From Pimelobacter simplex (GTDB lineage: Bacteria > Actinomycetota > Actinomycetes > Propionibacteriales > Nocardioidaceae), in the NCBI GenBank assembly GCA_016803235.1, contig JADCLI010000003.1:62001-126000 (forward strand): a DNA stretch of 64,000 nucleotides, read 5' to 3'. Positions 61,458-64,000 of the stretch are shown here, piece after piece. Position 1 is the first letter of the stretch. Each line of letters starts with the position of its first letter. A program made the translations under genes and the position numbers. The notes under the pieces were generated by a model that saw only the letters and a list, made by a program, of their open reading frames with translations, was not told where the DNA came from and made no database searches.

Positions 61458-63020
61458 TCAGTTGCCTTCCGGGGTCGTTGCGGGCTGGTGGGCGAAGGGG
61501 CCGGCGGCCTTGACGCGGACCCGGACGGCCGAGCCGCCGCCGAGGTGGGTCAGCGGTACGTCGTCCGCGTCGACGATGCGCACCAGCGCCTCGTCGGCGC
61601 CGGACTCCACGGCGAGAGCGGTCGCCTCCGCCTTGGCCTGCTCCAGCACCTCGGCACGGGTGGTCCCGCTGAGGTCGTAGATGCGGTCGACCTCGCCGCC
61701 CGCCTCCGCGAACGCCGCCCCGACCGCATTGGCGATGCCGGCGTGCTCCGGCACCACCAGGTCCTCGAGTCCCGGGACGACCCGCAGCAGCGGGCCCCCG
61801 CCGCCGACCACCACGACAGGGGTGTCGTCGGCGCTCAGCTTGGCCTTCTCCACGGCGTGGATGACCCGCTCCCCCACGATCCGCAGCGCCTGCGCGACGG
61901 TCGCGTCGGGCACGTCGGCAACGAGGGCGGGGTCGCCCATCGGGTCGGCGCCGGCACGGACGGCGACGTCGCTGAAGGTCAGCACCTCACCGCCGAACAC
62001 CCGGGCCTGCTCGGTGATCCGGAAGCCCACGCTCTCCGGGCCGACGGTGCCCCCGTCGTCCGCGATGACGGTGCCGCCGCCGATGGCGAGCGAGAGGACG
62101 TCGGGGATCCGGAAGTTGCTGCGGACGCCCGCCAGGCTCAGTGCGACCGTGGACTCGCGGGGGAAGCCGCTCTGCAGCAGGCCGATGTCGGCCGTCGTAC
62201 CGCCGACGTCGACGACGACCGCGTCCTCGATGCCGGTGAGCAGAGCGGCACCGCGCATCGAGTTCGTGGGACCGGAGGCGATCGTGAAGATCGGGTAGAG
62301 CCGGGCTCGCTCGAGGGTCATCACGGTGCCGTCGTTCTGCGAGAGCAGGATGGGCGCCTCGATCCCGGTGGAGGCGACGACCTGCTCGAGCCCGTCGATC
62401 ACCCGGGACGCGAGCTCCAGCAGGGACGCGTTGAGGATGGTGGCGTTCTCCCGCTCCAGCAGCCCGACCCGGCCGACCAGCGTCGAGCGGGTGATCGAGA
62501 CGTCCGGGAGCTCCTCGGCCAGGACCCGCTCGGCGAGCAGCTCGGGCTCGGGGTTGACCGGGGAGAAGACCGAGCTCAGCGCGATGTGGCGCACGCCGGA
62601 CTCGCCGATCTTCCGGGCGACGTCGCGCAGGCCCTCGACGTCGACCTCGCTGAGCGGGGCGCCGTCGAACTGGGCGCCACCCGCGACGATGTGGACGTCG
62701 TCTCCGACGACGCCGCGCAGCCGGTCCGGCCAGTCGATCATCGGCAGCAGGCTCTGCGGCGGCGTGGCGAGACGGACGAGCGCCACCCGCTCCAGGCCAC
62801 GCGCCTGGGCGATCGCGTTGATGAAGTGCGTGGTGCCGATGAAGACCGAGCCGATGTCGGCCGGGTCGACGTCCGCCAGCACCTCGGTGAGGGCTGCGCG
62901 GATGCCGATCGTGACGTCCTCGGTGGTGGGCGACTTGGTCGAGGCGACGACGCGCCGGCCGTCGAGGACCACGGCGTCGGTGTTGGTGCCTCCGACGTCG
63001 ATGCCGATACGAAGGGACAT
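61458..63020 (-). CDS. Hydantoinase/oxoprolinase A-like protein
   Basis: The 520-aa protein begins with LRIGIDVGGTNTDAV, the ASKHA-type phosphate loop of Hydantoinase_A_N. Further marks are the IGTTHFINA, VDVGGTTADIG, LSIGGGTV-like and VVGGGGPLL segments. Members couple ATP hydrolysis to opening of hydantoin or oxoproline rings or to related carboxylations. It has no HyuB gene beside it but a DUF917 partner, a known alternative pairing. ATG 63020 has AAGGAG upstream at good distance. Confidence 0.9.
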   Translation of the reverse strand: MSLRIGIDVGGTNTDAVVLDGRRVVASTKSPTTEDVTIGIRAALTEVLADVDPADIGSVFIGTTHFINAIAQARGLERVALVRLATPPQSLLPMIDWPDRLRGVVGDDVHIVAGGAQFDGAPLSEVDVEGLRDVARKIGESGVRHIALSSVFSPVNPEPELLAERVLAEELPDVSITRSTLVGRVGLLERENATILNASLLELASRVIDGLEQVVASTGIEAPILLSQNDGTVMTLERARLYPIFTIASGPTNSMRGAALLTGIEDAVVVDVGGTTADIGLLQSGFPRESTVALSLAGVRSNFRIPDVLSLAIGGGTVIADDGGTVGPESVGFRITEQARVFGGEVLTFSDVAVRAGADPMGDPALVADVPDATVAQALRIVGERVIHAVEKAKLSADDTPVVVVGGGGPLLRVVPGLEDLVVPEHAGIANAVGAAFAEAGGEVDRIYDLSGTTRAEVLEQAKAEATALAVESGADEALVRIVDADDVPLTHLGGGSAVRVRVKAAGPFAHQPATTPEGN

Positions 63021-63045
63021 GGGATTCACTCCTTGGGAAGGTGGG

Positions 63046-63999
63046 TCAGGCGTCGCGACGCGCGCGGTCGATCCCGACCGCGATGAGGAGGACGACGCCC
63101 TGGACTGCGCCGATCCAGAACTGGGGCATCCCGCTGAGCAGCAGGATGTTGGACAGCACGATGAGGAAGAGCAGGCCGAGCAGGGTGCCGAGCAGGGTGC
63201 CCTGCCCGCCGGAGAACCGGGTGCCGCCGAGCAGGACGGCGGTGAGTGCGAAGAACTCGTTGCCCAGGCCCGCGGACGGGTCGGCCGCGCCGAGAGCGCC
63301 CAGCAGCAGCAGTCCCGCGATGCCCGCGCACAGAGCGCAGATGCCGTAGCAGATCATCGTGACCCGGTCGACGTTCACCCCGGCCAGGCGGGCGGCCTCC
63401 CGGTTGCTGCCGACGGCGTACACGTTGCGCCCGAAGACGGTGCGGTTGAGCAGCACCCACATCAGGCCGAACACGACGGCCGCGATGATGACCGGCGTGC
63501 GGATGCCGAGGACCGAGCCGTTGGCGAGCGAGTCGAGCGCCGGACTGTGGACCGGCTTGCTCGAGCCGTCGAGGATCACCCGCAGCAGGCTCGGCAGGAT
63601 GGTGAAGCTCGCCAGGGTGACGATGAAGAAGTTCATCTTCCCCTTGGCGATGAGCAGGCCGTGCACGAGCACGCCGATGCCGAGCGCGGCCGCGAGGGAG
63701 AGCACGATGACCAGGCCGTCCGCGAGGTGCCAGCCGACGAACAGGAAGACCAGGCCGCCGACGAAGCCCTGCATCGCGCCGGTCGAGAGGTCGAAGCCGA
63801 CCTGCACGACCACGAAGGTCTGGCCGAGCGCCATGATCAGCACCGCGGAGTACGTCGCCAGCTGGACCATCAGGTACGGCCCGCTGCGCAGCTGCGGCAG
63901 GAACGGCAGCGCGACGAGGAACATCGCGACGACGATCGCGAAGAACAGGCCCTGCTGCTTGAGGGTCGACGGGCCGCTCGCCACGACGGGCTCGGGCAC
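63046..63999 (-). CDS. ABC transporter permease, RbsC-like (may continue past window edge)
   Basis: At least 317 aa with about nine hydrophobic helices and the BPD_transp_2 signature: IMALGQTFVVVQVGFDLSTGAMQGF, AKGKMNFFIVTLAS, VYAVGSNREAARLAGVNVDRV, FFALTAVLLGGTRFSGGQGTLLGTLLG. It imports a sugar or small polar compound with an ATPase and binding protein that must lie to the right of the window. GTG 63999 is the last in-frame start visible; the true start may be a few codons beyond. It opens the minus-strand catabolic cluster seen here. Confidence 0.88.
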   Translation of the reverse strand: MPEPVVASGPSTLKQQGLFFAIVVAMFLVALPFLPQLRSGPYLMVQLATYSAVLIMALGQTFVVVQVGFDLSTGAMQGFVGGLVFLFVGWHLADGLVIVLSLAAALGIGVLVHGLLIAKGKMNFFIVTLASFTILPSLLRVILDGSSKPVHSPALDSLANGSVLGIRTPVIIAAVVFGLMWVLLNRTVFGRNVYAVGSNREAARLAGVNVDRVTMICYGICALCAGIAGLLLLGALGAADPSAGLGNEFFALTAVLLGGTRFSGGQGTLLGTLLGLLFLIVLSNILLLSGMPQFWIGAVQGVVLLIAVGIDRARRDA

Positions 64000-64000
64000 C

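Overview
The window is a 64 kb piece of a very GC-rich actinobacterial chromosome. Codon use, frequent GTG starts, many ATGA/GTGA gene overlaps and apparently leaderless promoters (a TANNNT hexamer 6-7 nt before the start codon) all fit. Two blocks with conserved actinobacterial gene order, rpoD-DUF7455-parE and parC-Pat-type acetyltransferase-DUF5998-phosphodiesterase-thymidine kinase, point to the Nocardioidaceae (for example Nocardioides). That family assignment is inference from gene content, not a database match.

Layout. Positions 1-13 kb hold a cyclic-di-GMP enzyme, NAD synthetase, a broken SigE-family sigma gene, a TetR/DUF3995 pair with a visible operator, panB, a secreted sugar-dehydrogenase-like protein, an M3 peptidase and a lytic-transglycosylase-like protein lacking its catalytic Glu. 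Positions 12.5-30.4 kb are a housekeeping block: thymidine kinase, phosphodiesterase, DUF5998, GNAT/acyl-CoA-synthetase fusion, topoisomerase IV (parC and parE), an LprG-like lipoprotein with its MFS partner, beta-carbonic anhydrase, DUF7455, CapA, an M28 peptidase and the principal sigma factor. Positions 30.5-40.2 kb are redox and regulatory genes: two berberine-bridge-type flavoproteins, a cupin, an HhH-GPD glycosylase, a large LuxR-type ATPase regulator, and a TetR divergent from an SDR/old-yellow-enzyme pair across a 29-bp operator. Positions 40.2-41.6 kb hold small conserved proteins and rnpB, the RNase P RNA.

Positions 41.6-47.4 kb look like an accessory region: tandem repeats, a NERD nuclease, a complete IS110-family element with its probable bridge-RNA region, a flavin monooxygenase, an orphan SNF2-type helicase, a DUF3099-like protein and an isolated tRNA 3'-end-like sequence. 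Positions 47.5-49.0 kb hold glyA under a tandem glycine riboswitch.

Positions 49.1-64 kb are one long minus-strand catabolic cluster of 13 genes, several overlapping by 1-4 nt. It encodes a ribose-type ABC permease, a hydantoinase A-like protein with DUF917, an amidohydrolase, two SDRs, a polysaccharide-deacetylase-fold hydrolase, a PucR regulator, a GMC dehydrogenase with its small subunit, an aldehyde dehydrogenase, an NCS1 permease and a ureohydrolase. The enzyme set suggests import of a small N-rich compound (guanidino, cyclic imide or hydantoin type), stepwise alcohol to aldehyde to acid oxidation, and hydrolytic C-N cleavage. The substrate cannot be read from sequence, and this is the best candidate here for an undescribed pathway. 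No CRISPR array, rRNA or complete tRNA gene was seen.
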